A DNA stretch of 5,364 nucleotides from Acetobacteraceae bacterium (GCA_019689515.1 JADGHI010000297.1:1-5364), one strand, 5' to 3'. Positions 1 through 5,252 are shown, counted from the stretch's first letter. Notes: generated from the letters alone by a model not told the origin. A program made the numbers and translations.

Positions 1-2
1 TT

Positions 3-320
3 GTGCGGCGGGTGCGCGCCACGCTGCACGCGGCGGGCGAGGCGGCGCTGCGCGCGGCCCTGGCGCTGGAGGCAGCGGAAGCCCTGATGCAGCCCGGCGC
101 CGACGCCGCGGCGCGGGCGCATCGGATCGCCGAGGCGGCCCGGCGCGTGGGCGCGGCGCCTGCCACCGTCGCACCGCTGCTGCGCGCGGCGGCGCTCACC
201 TTCCGCAGCGACGACGCGGCGGCGCGGATCGCGGCGAGCATGGCGGCGCAGGACCTGGCGATGCGGCTCGCCGCCGAGCCGGGCGCTCCTGGCCGGGCGC
301 CACCGGCGCAGGAGAAGTGA
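3..320 (+). CDS. 3' end of an alanine-rich protein of unknown function (5' end outside the window)
   Basis: An open frame runs from the left edge to a TGA at 318-320. The GTG at position 3 is simply the first complete codon, so the true start probably lies upstream. The visible 105 residues are exceptionally rich in alanine, arginine, glutamate and leucine and look almost wholly helical. A flexible Pro/Gly/Ala tail (roughly residues 92-105) closes the protein. Third codon positions are almost all G or C, as in the clear genes nearby, which supports real coding. I see no catalytic motif, cysteine, signal peptide or membrane segment, and I do not recognise the family. It is followed by 95 nt before ychF and lies on the same strand, so co-transcription with ychF is possible but unproven. 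Confidence applies to its being a coding region, not to any function. Confidence 0.6.
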   Translation: MRRVRATLHAAGEAALRAALALEAAEALMQPGADAAARAHRIAEAARRVGAAPATVAPLLRAAALTFRSDDAAARIAASMAAQDLAMRLAAEPGAPGRAPPAQEK

Positions 321-374
321 AGGCGTAGCCTTCCGCGGGCGCCGGCCGGGCTCGCACCCTACATCAACGGAACG

Positions 375-398
375 GCGCCGCGCCTGCGCGCGCGGCGC
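375..398 (+). other. Perfect 9-bp GC hairpin in the leader of ychF
   Basis: GCGCCGCGC at 375-383 is the exact reverse complement of GCGCGGCGC at 390-398, with a 6-nt loop between them. The structure ends 17 nt before the ychF ATG, just ahead of the weak purine-rich stretch at 401-410 that would act as the ribosome binding site. No T-run follows, so it is not a canonical intrinsic terminator. It could be an imperfect terminator for the upstream gene, a leader structure affecting ychF, or a chance product of very high GC. Nothing else is recognisable in the 321-415 gap. Confidence 0.35.
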
Positions 399-415
399 AT
401 CGGGACGAGACCATC

Positions 416-1510
416 ATGGGATTCAACTGCGGCATCGTCGGCCTGCCGAACGTCGGCAAGTCCACGCTCTTCAACGCGCTGACCCAGACCGCGGCGGCGC
501 AGGCGGCGAACTACCCCTTCTGCACGATCGAGCCGAATGTCGGCCGCGTCGCCGTGCCCGACCCGCGGCTCGAGGCCATCGCGCGCGTCGCGAAATCGGC
601 GAAGATCGTCCCGACCAGCCTGGAATTCGTGGACATCGCCGGCCTGGTGCGCGGCGCGAGCAAGGGCGAGGGCCTCGGCAACCAGTTCCTCGCCAACATC
701 CGCGAGGTGGACGCGATCGTCCACGTGCTGCGCTGCTTCGAGGACCCCGACGTGACGCATGTCGAGGGCAGCGTGGACCCGATCCGCGACGCCGAGACGG
801 TCGAGACGGAGCTGATGCTCGCCGACCTCGACAGCCTGGAAAAGCGCATGGTCGGCCTGACCAAGCGCGCGCGCGGCGGCGACAAGGAGGCGACCGCGCA
901 GCTCGCGCTGATCGAGCCGATCCTCGCCGCGCTGCGCGAGGGCCGGCCCGCCCGCACCGCCGTGCCGAAGGGCGAGGAGGAGGCCGCGCGGCGGCTGCAG
1001 CTGCTCACCACCAAGCCGGTGCTCTACGTCTGCAACGTGGATGAGGGCGCGGCCGCCACCGGCAACGACTTCAGCGCGCGCGTCTTCGCCCGCGCCGAGG
1101 CGGAGGGCGCGAAGGCGGTCGTCGTCTCCGCCGCGATCGAGGCCGAGATCGCCCAGATGCCGGAGGCCGACCGCAAGGACTTCCTCGCCTCGCTCGGCCT
1201 CGAGGACAGCGGGCTGGATCGCGTCATCCGCGCCGGCTACGCGCTGCTCGGCCTGATCACCTACTTCACCGCGGGGCCGAAGGAGACGCGCGCCTGGACC
1301 GTGGTGCAGGGCACCAAGGCGCCGCAGGCCGCGGGCGTGATCCACGGCGACTTCGAGCGCGGCTTCATCGCCGCCGAGACCATCGCCTACGAGGACTACA
1401 TCGCCCTCGGCGGCGAGCAGGGCGCGAAGGAGGCCGGGAAGATGCGCATCGAGGGCAAGGACTACGTGGTGCGCGACGGCGACGTGATGCTGTTCCGCTT
1501 CAACGTCTGA
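416..1510 (+). CDS. ychF: Redox-regulated ATPase/GTPase YchF (OLA1-type)
   Basis: The product is 364 residues, the usual length for YchF, a cytosolic Obg-related P-loop NTPase. The family prefers ATP over GTP, associates with ribosomes and is linked to stress and redox responses. The P-loop GLPNVGKST is at residues 9-17, and the G3 segment DIAGLVRGASKGEGLGNQF is at 73-91. The G4 position carries NVDE (207-210) instead of the NKxD that selects guanine, which is the known YchF signature. The G5-like VSAAIEAEI is at 237-245. A TGS domain fills roughly 280-364, including TRAWTVVQGTKAPQAAGVIH and the terminal DVMLFRFNV. The ATG at 416 gives the standard MGFNCGIVG start; the ribosome binding site (GGGACGAG, near 402-409) is modest. 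The gene appears monocistronic or joined to the upstream partial gene. Its stop is 10 nt from a convergent small gene. No oddity is seen in the protein. Confidence 0.98.
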   Translation: MGFNCGIVGLPNVGKSTLFNALTQTAAAQAANYPFCTIEPNVGRVAVPDPRLEAIARVAKSAKIVPTSLEFVDIAGLVRGASKGEGLGNQFLANIREVDAIVHVLRCFEDPDVTHVEGSVDPIRDAETVETELMLADLDSLEKRMVGLTKRARGGDKEATAQLALIEPILAALREGRPARTAVPKGEEEAARRLQLLTTKPVLYVCNVDEGAAATGNDFSARVFARAEAEGAKAVVVSAAIEAEIAQMPEADRKDFLASLGLEDSGLDRVIRAGYALLGLITYFTAGPKETRAWTVVQGTKAPQAAGVIHGDFERGFIAAETIAYEDYIALGGEQGAKEAGKMRIEGKDYVVRDGDVMLFRFNV

Positions 1511-1520
1511 GCGCCGCCGC

Positions 1521-1679
1521 CTACCGGCGCATGATCGTGACGAGGCCGAGCACCAGCGCGATCAGCCCCGCGACCGCCGCGACGACGAGCAGCCCCAGCG
1601 AGGCGCCGAGCTGCAGCACCCGCAGCCCGAGCGCGACCAGCGCCACCACCGCCGCGATGAGGAAGAGCCGTCCGGCCAT
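1521..1679 (-). CDS. Small two-helix membrane protein, 52 residues, function unknown
   Basis: Reading the minus strand from the ATG at 1679-1677 to the TAG at 1523-1521 gives 52 residues, beginning MAGRLFLIAAVV and ending GLVTIMRR. Two hydrophobic stretches are visible: about residues 5-19, and about 28-50 (GLLVVAAVAGLIALVLGLV). An arginine (R20) and a glutamine lie between them, with positive charge at both ends (R4; R51, R52). This suggests a membrane hairpin with both termini in the cytoplasm. A strong Shine-Dalgarno GGGAGG (plus-strand 1685-1690) sits 5 nt before the ATG. Codon third positions follow the genome bias. It lies 98 nt beyond the Rieske gene stop on the same strand, so it may be the distal gene of that operon or have its own promoter. 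It is convergent with ychF. I do not recognise a named family. An unbroken hydrophobic frame with a good start signal is the main argument that it is real. Confidence 0.65.
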   Translation of the reverse strand: MAGRLFLIAAVVALVALGLRVLQLGASLGLLVVAAVAGLIALVLGLVTIMRR

Positions 1680-1760
1680 GCGAACCTCCCGCCGGCGGCG
1701 GGCAAGGGCGCGGCCGGCCGGCGGTCGGTGAACGTTCGGCCCAGCGAGCGGTTCGGCAGC

Positions 1761-1777
1761 GGGCGGAGCGGCCGCCC
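1761..1777 (-). terminator. Possible weak terminator hairpin after the Rieske gene
   Basis: GGGCGG at 1761-1766 pairs perfectly with CCGCCC at 1772-1777 around a 5-nt loop, and the stem abuts the stop codon of the minus-strand Rieske gene. The minus-strand sequence that follows (GCTGCCGAACC) has no T-run, so efficient intrinsic termination is doubtful, and read-through into the small membrane-protein gene is possible. The rest of the 1680-1777 gap holds GC-rich partial palindromes and a GAACGTTC palindrome at 1730-1737. I cannot assign a promoter there. Confidence 0.25.
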
Positions 1778-2143
1778 CTACAGCCCCGCATCCTCCGGCA
1801 CCACCACGCGCCCGTCCGGCTCCACCCGCGCCGGCACCGCCTCGAGGTATTCATTGTAGCAGGGGCCGGAGAGGCAGAGTCCGTCCTCGATCCGGAAGCG
1901 CGCTCCGTGCGCGGAGCAGATGATCCGCTCCCGCTTCGCGTCGAGGAACCGGTCTGGCACGGGCTCCAGCGGCAGGCCGATATGCGGGCAGGAGTTCACA
2001 TAGACCCACACCTGCCGTCCCCGGCGGATCGCGAACAGCCCGGTGAAGGCGCCCGGCGCGGGCGGGAAGCCCTTGGCCTCCCCGTCCGGAATGTCCTCGA
2101 TATGGCAGAGCACCCGCTCGCCCGCGGCGATGTCGTCGCTCAT
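1778..2143 (-). CDS. Small single-domain Rieske [2Fe-2S] protein
   Basis: The product is 121 residues and essentially one Rieske domain. Loop 1 is SCPHIGLPLE, with Cys52 and His54. Loop 2 is CSAHGARF, with Cys76 and His79, followed by IEDGLCLSGPC. The four ligands for a 2Fe-2S cluster are therefore all present. The 21-residue spacing between the two ligand pairs is longer than in typical dioxygenase ferredoxins, because of the segment around PDRFLDAKRER. Two further cysteines (90 and 95) follow the second loop. There is no signal peptide or membrane anchor, so a cytosolic electron-transfer or redox role is likely. No oxygenase or reductase partner is nearby. The ATG at 2143 overlaps the preceding GFA gene stop as ATGA, and the AGGA beside it is too close to act as a normal Shine-Dalgarno, so translational coupling is likely. 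A longer same-frame reading upstream is only a shadow of the GFA gene. Confidence 0.93.
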   Translation of the reverse strand: MSDDIAAGERVLCHIEDIPDGEAKGFPPAPGAFTGLFAIRRGRQVWVYVNSCPHIGLPLEPVPDRFLDAKRERIICSAHGARFRIEDGLCLSGPCYNEYLEAVPARVEPDGRVVVPEDAGL

Positions 2144-2634
2144 TCCTGTGTCAGGCCCAGCCGGGCGTGCCATTCGGCGATGCTCTCCTCGGGGTAGCGC
2201 TGGTGCCGGCGGTCGCGCGGCCCGGCCTCGACCTCCACCCAGGGCGCCTTGAACGCCAGCATGATGTGCGTGTGCTCCGGCGGCATCGGCAGGGGCGTGT
2301 CGATCGCCGAGGCGAAGGGGTGCACCAGCTCCGGCCAGCGATCGTCGTAGAGCCAGAGGGCGGAGCCGCAGCGCGCGCAGAAATGCCGCTCCGCCGGGCT
2401 GGTGTGGGCGCGGGCGTCCTCCGGATCGCGGATGCGGGCGTGGTAAATTGCGACGTTCTTCCGCCCGGTCACGCGCAGGCTCGCGCTGTCGGCGCCGAGG
2501 TTGATCGCGTAGCCGCCCCCGCCCTGGGTCTTGCGGCAGACCGAGCAGTAGCAGCGCTGGTAGGGATAGGGATGCGCCGACTCCACGCGGAAGCGCACCG
2601 CGCCGCAATGGCAGGACCCCTCCAGCCGCATCAC
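2140..2634 (-). CDS. GFA-family zinc protein (glutathione-dependent formaldehyde-activating enzyme-like)
   Basis: The product is 164 residues from the GTG at 2634, or 163 from the ATG at 2631. It has the full cysteine pattern of the GFA (Mss4-like) fold. Cys8 and Cys10 (GSCHCGAVRF) with Cys86 and Cys89 (CARCGSALW) form the usual structural zinc site. Cys28, Cys30 and Cys33 (CYCSVCRKTQG) match the second, catalytic-type zinc cluster. The founding member, Gfa of Paracoccus denitrificans, promotes condensation of formaldehyde with glutathione. Most homologues have no proven substrate, so only the family is certain here. No formaldehyde dehydrogenase (adhC/flhA) or S-formylglutathione hydrolase gene is in the window to support the formaldehyde role. 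The start region reads GTGATG and overlaps the EVE stop. GGAAAGG (plus-strand 2641-2647) is a good ribosome binding site for either start. The 3' end overlaps the Rieske gene as ATGA. Confidence 0.93.
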   Translation of the reverse strand: MMRLEGSCHCGAVRFRVESAHPYPYQRCYCSVCRKTQGGGGYAINLGADSASLRVTGRKNVAIYHARIRDPEDARAHTSPAERHFCARCGSALWLYDDRWPELVHPFASAIDTPLPMPPEHTHIMLAFKAPWVEVEAGPRDRRHQRYPEESIAEWHARLGLTQE

Positions 2635-3068
2635 CCGGCACCTTTCCAGCCGCCCATCTCCGCCAGGATGCGCCAGTGCTCCGGCGAGACGGGCATCACG
2701 GAGAGGCGCGACTGGCGCACCAGGGCGAGATCGGCGAGCCGCGGCTCCGCCTTGATCGCGGCGAGGGTCACCGGCTGCGGCATCGGCCCGACCGTCTTCA
2801 CGTCCACGCAGACCCAGCCGCGGCCGGTGTCGTCGGTCGGATCGGGATAGGCCTCGCGCACCACCTCGACGACCCCGACGATCTCCTTGCCGACGTTCGA
2901 ATGGTAGAAGAAGGCGTAGTCGCCCTTGCGCATCTCGCGCAGGTGGCGGGCGGCGAGGGCGTTGCGCACCCCGGTCCAGGGCTCGATGCCGTTGCGGACC
3001 TGATCGTCCCAGGAGAAGGCGTCCGGCTCGGACTTTACCAGCCAGTACTGTCGCGCGTCTTTCGGCAT
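2631..3068 (-). CDS. EVE domain-containing protein
   Basis: The product is 145 residues covering one EVE domain, a PUA-like fold found in bacterial stand-alone proteins and in eukaryotic thymocyte nuclear protein 1 (THYN1). Diagnostic segments in order are YWLVKSEPDAFSW (8-20), WTGVRN (31-36), MRKGDYAFFYHSN (46-58), EIVGVVEVVREAYPDPT (62-78), WVCVDV (85-90) and RLSVMPVSPEHWRIL (121-135). EVE domains are thought to bind modified bases in DNA or RNA, and some are fused to restriction enzymes. The short stand-alone form, as here, is a common housekeeping-type gene in proteobacteria, and its target is unknown. It starts 4 nt after the YciI stop and ends in an overlap with the GFA gene start, so it is co-transcribed with both. 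The ATG at 3068 gives the usual short N-terminus. The only nearby Shine-Dalgarno, GAGG, overlaps the YciI stop. Confidence 0.96.
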   Translation of the reverse strand: MPKDARQYWLVKSEPDAFSWDDQVRNGIEPWTGVRNALAARHLREMRKGDYAFFYHSNVGKEIVGVVEVVREAYPDPTDDTGRGWVCVDVKTVGPMPQPVTLAAIKAEPRLADLALVRQSRLSVMPVSPEHWRILAEMGGWKGAG

Positions 3069-3072
3069 CGCC

Positions 3073-3366
3073 TCAGCCCACCCGCGCCCCGTCCTTGTAC
3101 ACCAGCCGGAAGGGCCGGATCTCGACCTCGGCGAAGAGGCCCGCGGCGGCGTAGGGATCGGTCGCGGCGAAGGCCCGGGCCGCGGCCTCGTCCGCCGCCT
3201 CGATCACGAACAGGGAGCCGACCGGGCTGCCGGCGTCATCCAGCATCGGGCCCGCCGCGATCACGGCCGTGCGGTGGCGCTCGATCCAGTCGAGATGCGC
3301 CGGGCGCGTGGCCTGGCGCACCTCCAAGGCCCCGGGCCGATCCCGGCAGATCATCGCGAACAGCAT
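3073..3366 (-). CDS. YciI family protein
   Basis: The product is 97 residues from the ATG at 3366, the normal size for YciI-like (dimeric alpha-beta barrel, ferredoxin-like fold) proteins. It begins MLFAMICRDRPGALEVR. His24 in RPAHLDWIERH and Asp70 in the motif DPYAAAGLF are the pair of polar residues conserved in the family, and both are present. GPMLDDAG and GSLFVIEA also match. No general enzymatic activity is established; a few relatives are dehalogenase-like or muconolactone-isomerase-like. A GTG at 3429 would add 21 residues that do not resemble the family. AAGGGG (plus-strand 3375-3380), 8 nt before the ATG, supports the shorter start. This is the first gene of the minus-strand operon, with the EVE gene 4 nt downstream. 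Confidence 0.93.
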   Translation of the reverse strand: MLFAMICRDRPGALEVRQATRPAHLDWIERHRTAVIAAGPMLDDAGSPVGSLFVIEAADEAAARAFAATDPYAAAGLFAEVEIRPFRLVYKDGARVG

Positions 3367-3485
3367 GCGTCCGACCCCTTCCCCCTCGCCCGCGGCGTGC
3401 CAGGCCGGGCGGCCCGTGCGTCCCAGCACGTAACGTCCTCCGGCCGGCGCTTCAATCCGGCGCGAGGGTCGCCTAGGTAGGGGCC
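3367..3485. promoter_or_regulatory. Divergent intergenic region between the YciI operon and the ccm operon
   Basis: These 119 nt separate two divergently transcribed operons and must hold or adjoin both promoters. On the minus strand, TTGAAG (plus 3450-3455) and TACGTG (plus 3427-3432) are 17 nt apart and about 60 nt before the YciI start. This is a candidate sigma-70-type promoter whose -10 half is a poor match. ACGTAACGT at 3428-3436 is a short palindrome that overlaps it. On the plus strand no convincing promoter is visible. GGTAGGGG (3476-3483) next to the ccmC GTG serves as the ribosome binding site. The regulatory role follows mainly from position. Confidence 0.4.
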
Positions 3486-4289
3486 GTGGATGCCATCCCC
3501 CCGATAACGGCCGGCGCGGACACCCGCGCGCCGCGCCCGCCGCGGTCCCTGCACCGCTTCGCCAATCCCGGCCGCTTCCTGCGGGCGAGCGGGCGCGTGC
3601 TGCCCTGGCTCACGGCCGCCGCCATCGCCGTCCTGGCCGTGGGCCTGGCCTGGGCGCTCGCCCTCTCCCCGCCCGACTGGCAGCAGGGCGAGACGGTGCG
3701 GATCATGTACGTACATGTCCCGATGGCCTGGCTCGCCATGGGCGGCTACCTGGGCCTCGCCCTCGCCTCCGCGACGGCGCTGGTCTGGCGGCATCCGCTG
3801 GCCGACCTCTTCGCGCGGGAGCTCTCGCCCGTGGGCGCGGTGGTGACGGCGCTCTGCCTCGCCACCGGTAGCCTCTGGGGGAAGCCGATGTGGGGGACCT
3901 GGTGGGTGTGGGACGCGCGGCTGACCTCGGTGCTGGTGCTGTTCTTCCTCTGGCTCGGCCACGCCGCCCTGACGCGCGCCTTCGACGAGCCGGACCGCGG
4001 GGCGCGCGCCGGCGCGATCCTCGCGCTGATCGGCGTGGTGAACCTGCCGATCGTGAAGTTCTCGGTGGACTGGTGGAACACGCTGCACCAGCCCGCGAGC
4101 GTGACGCGGCTCGGCGCGCCGGCGATGCATGTGGACATGCTCTACCCGCTACTGGTCTGCGCGCTCGGCTTCACCCTGGCCTTCGCCGCGGTGGTGCTGG
4201 CGCGCACCCGCGCGGCGGTGATGGAACGCCGCATCCGCGCGCTGGAACTGGCGCGGGCCCGGCGGGAGGACGGAGGAGCAACGCCGTGA
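3486..4289 (+). CDS. ccmC: Haem transporter/haem-handling protein CcmC
   Basis: The product is 267 residues of System I cytochrome c biogenesis. CcmC displays haem at the periplasmic face of the inner membrane and attaches it to CcmE. Six hydrophobic segments can be placed near residues 40-60, 78-100, 114-130, 148-164, 174-192 and 216-240. The tryptophan-rich WWD motif WGKPMWGTWWVWDARLT (131-147) lies in a periplasmic loop. His77 (YVHVPMAW) and His201 (NTLHQPASV) are the expected axial haem ligands. The GTG at 3486 is the first start after an in-frame TAG at 3474, so it is effectively forced. It gives a 22-residue Pro/Arg-rich extension before the HRFANPGRF segment, where many homologues begin. 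The gene leads the ccm operon and overlaps ccmD by 4 nt (GTGA). ccmA and ccmB are not upstream and must lie elsewhere if System I is complete. Confidence 0.97.
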   Translation: MDAIPPITAGADTRAPRPPRSLHRFANPGRFLRASGRVLPWLTAAAIAVLAVGLAWALALSPPDWQQGETVRIMYVHVPMAWLAMGGYLGLALASATALVWRHPLADLFARELSPVGAVVTALCLATGSLWGKPMWGTWWVWDARLTSVLVLFFLWLGHAALTRAFDEPDRGARAGAILALIGVVNLPIVKFSVDWWNTLHQPASVTRLGAPAMHVDMLYPLLVCALGFTLAFAAVVLARTRAAVMERRIRALELARARREDGGATP

Positions 4290-4459
4290 CGCAGCACTGG
4301 GCGCATGTGGCGGTCTCCTACGCGCTGGCGGCGCTTGCCTTCGGCGGCCTCGGCCTCGGCGCCTGGATGCGGCACCGCGCGGCGCGGCGGCGGCTGGCGG
4401 TGCTCGACCCGCGCGCCTCCGCGGCGCGTGACGGCAGTGGCGGCGACGGCACGGCATGA
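4286..4459 (+). CDS. ccmD: Haem exporter subunit CcmD
   Basis: The product is 57 residues, within the usual small CcmD range. It begins at a GTG that overlaps the ccmC stop (GTGA) and has a strong Shine-Dalgarno GGAGGAG at 4272-4278, 7 nt upstream. One membrane helix (about residues 9-28, VAVSYALAALAFGGLGLGAW) is followed by a basic cytoplasmic stretch, MRHRAARRRLAVLD, which is typical of CcmD. It ends in a short Gly/Asp-rich tail. CcmD binds CcmC and CcmE and is needed to release haem-loaded CcmE from the CcmABCD complex. Sequence conservation in this family is low, so the call rests on topology, size and its place between ccmC and ccmE. The 3' end overlaps ccmE as ATGA. Confidence 0.93.
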   Translation: MTQHWAHVAVSYALAALAFGGLGLGAWMRHRAARRRLAVLDPRASAARDGSGGDGTA

Positions 4460-4986
4460 CCCGCAAGCGGCGCCGCCTCTACATCCTGCTGCTGTGCGCC
4501 CTCGGCCTCGGCAGCGCGACCGCGCTGACGCTGACGGCGTTCCAGGACAACCTGGTGTTCTTCCGCTCCCCCTCCGACATCGCCGCGCAGCCGCCGCCGG
4601 CGGACCGCGCCTTCCGCCTCGGCGGCCTGGTGGAGACCGGCAGCGTCGAGCGCGCGATGGGCGCCGATGGCCGCCCCACCGCGCGCTTCCGCGTCACCGA
4701 CGGGGCGCACACCATCACCGTCGCCTACACCGGCGTGCTGCCCGACCTGTTCCGCGAGGGCCAGGGCGTGGTGACGCTCGGCCGGCTCGGCCCGGACGGC
4801 GTGTTCCGCGCCTCCGAGGTGCTGGCGCGCCACGACGAGACCTACATGCCGCCCGAGGTCGCCGACGCGCTGAAGCGCGCGGGGCACTGGAACCCCTCGC
4901 AGGGCGCCGCGCCGCCGGCGGCCGGGTGGAACACGCTCGACCCGGCGGCGGCGCCCCGGCAACCCGCCGGGAGCCGCGGTTCATGA
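4456..4986 (+). CDS. ccmE: Periplasmic haem chaperone CcmE
   Basis: The product is 176 residues. A short basic N-terminus (MTRKRRR) precedes one membrane anchor at about residues 8-28. A periplasmic beta-barrel (OB-fold) domain follows, through about residue 125. The signature ARHDETYMPPEV contains His126, which forms the covalent bond to haem, and Tyr130, the residue expected to ligate haem iron. Other family segments are FRLGGLVETGSV, FRVTDGAHTITVAYTGVLPD (77-96) and LFREGQGVV. Residues from about 145 on form a low-complexity Pro/Ala/Gly tail, common but variable in the family. CcmE takes haem from CcmC/CcmD and delivers it to CcmF. The ATG at 4456 overlaps the ccmD stop (ATGA), with only a weak purine-rich stretch upstream, so coupling is likely. 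The 3' end overlaps the next small gene as ATGA. Confidence 0.97.
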   Translation: MTRKRRRLYILLLCALGLGSATALTLTAFQDNLVFFRSPSDIAAQPPPADRAFRLGGLVETGSVERAMGADGRPTARFRVTDGAHTITVAYTGVLPDLFREGQGVVTLGRLGPDGVFRASEVLARHDETYMPPEVADALKRAGHWNPSQGAAPPAAGWNTLDPAAAPRQPAGSRGS

Positions 4987-5252
4987 GCGACGACCCGCTC
5001 ACCGAACCGCCGCCGCCGCTGCCCGATCCGGTGCCGCCCCAGCCGAGCCCCGACCCAGTGACGATGGAGGACCTCGTCGAGGAACTCTCGCGCACGCCGG
5101 ACGAGCTCGCCGCACTCGACGCGCAGGCAGAGGATCCCGACGCGCAGGCGCTGGAGGCGCTGAAACAGCACCTGCGCCACGAGCAGGCCCCGCCCGGGAC
5201 GGACGCCGCGGCCCCCCCTGCCGGATCACGGCCGAGGCCGACCGAGGAATGA
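4983..5252 (+). CDS. Acidic proline-rich small protein of unknown function inside the ccm operon
   Basis: The product is 89 residues and sits between ccmE and ccmF. Its ATG overlaps the ccmE stop, and its TGA overlaps the ccmF ATG. A good Shine-Dalgarno GGGAG (4969-4973) lies 9 nt before the start. Residues 7-26 are a proline-rich tract (PPPPLPDPVPPQPSPDPV at 9-26). Residues 28-68 form a probable acidic amphipathic helix or helix pair (MEDLVEELSRTPDEL, then AQALEALKQHLRHEQ). Residues 69-89 are a disordered Pro/Ala tail. About 20 Asp/Glu against 5 Lys/Arg make it strongly acidic. No signal peptide, membrane segment, cysteine or CxxCH motif is present, so it should be cytoplasmic. I do not recognise a family; it does not look like CcmG, CcmH or CcmI. 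Position suggests a role or adaptor linked to cytochrome c maturation, but it could instead be a spacer gene that maintains coupling to ccmF. An internal ATG (residue 28) could give a shorter form. Confidence 0.8.
   Translation: MSDDPLTEPPPPLPDPVPPQPSPDPVTMEDLVEELSRTPDELAALDAQAEDPDAQALEALKQHLRHEQAPPGTDAAAPPAGSRPRPTEE

Noticed and set aside
207..1250. NVDE in place of NKxD in YchF as a damaged G4 motif
   Set aside because: This substitution is the normal feature of the YchF/OLA1 family and explains its ATP preference, so it is not a defect.
359..1345. A 328-codon open frame on the minus strand opposite ychF
   Set aside because: It lies antisense to an unambiguous ychF. Its product has shadow-type composition (Arg, His, Asp, Gly, Leu) and no motif. 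Long antisense frames are expected when third positions are nearly all G/C.
1730..1757. GAACGTTC palindrome and repeated GTTCGGC (1734-1740 and 1751-1757) as an operator or ECF-type promoter
   Set aside because: The repeats are short, and no GGAAC-spacer-CGTT or sigma-70 element at correct spacing was found. This is likely coincidence in a GC-rich gap.
1778..2641. A 287-residue fusion of an upstream segment to the Rieske domain
   Set aside because: The part before the ATG at 2143 is the GFA gene read in another frame. The GFA cysteine motifs are intact in the correct frame, so there is no fusion.
2167..3476. Long plus-strand frames opposite the GFA, EVE and YciI genes (2167-2850 and 2676-3476)
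   Set aside because: The minus-strand genes here have clear family motifs and coupled starts. The plus-strand products are low-complexity Arg/Pro/His/Gly sequences without domains.
3351..4130. A 259-codon minus-strand frame opposite ccmC
   Set aside because: It is antisense to a motif-complete CcmC and crosses the divergent promoter region. Its composition is that of a GC-rich shadow frame.
4305..5252. A 315-codon plus-strand frame spanning ccmD, ccmE and the small acidic gene
   Set aside because: The first two thirds is ccmD and ccmE read out of frame. Only its last 89 codons, from the ATG at 4983, have a ribosome site and sensible composition, and these are annotated as a separate gene.
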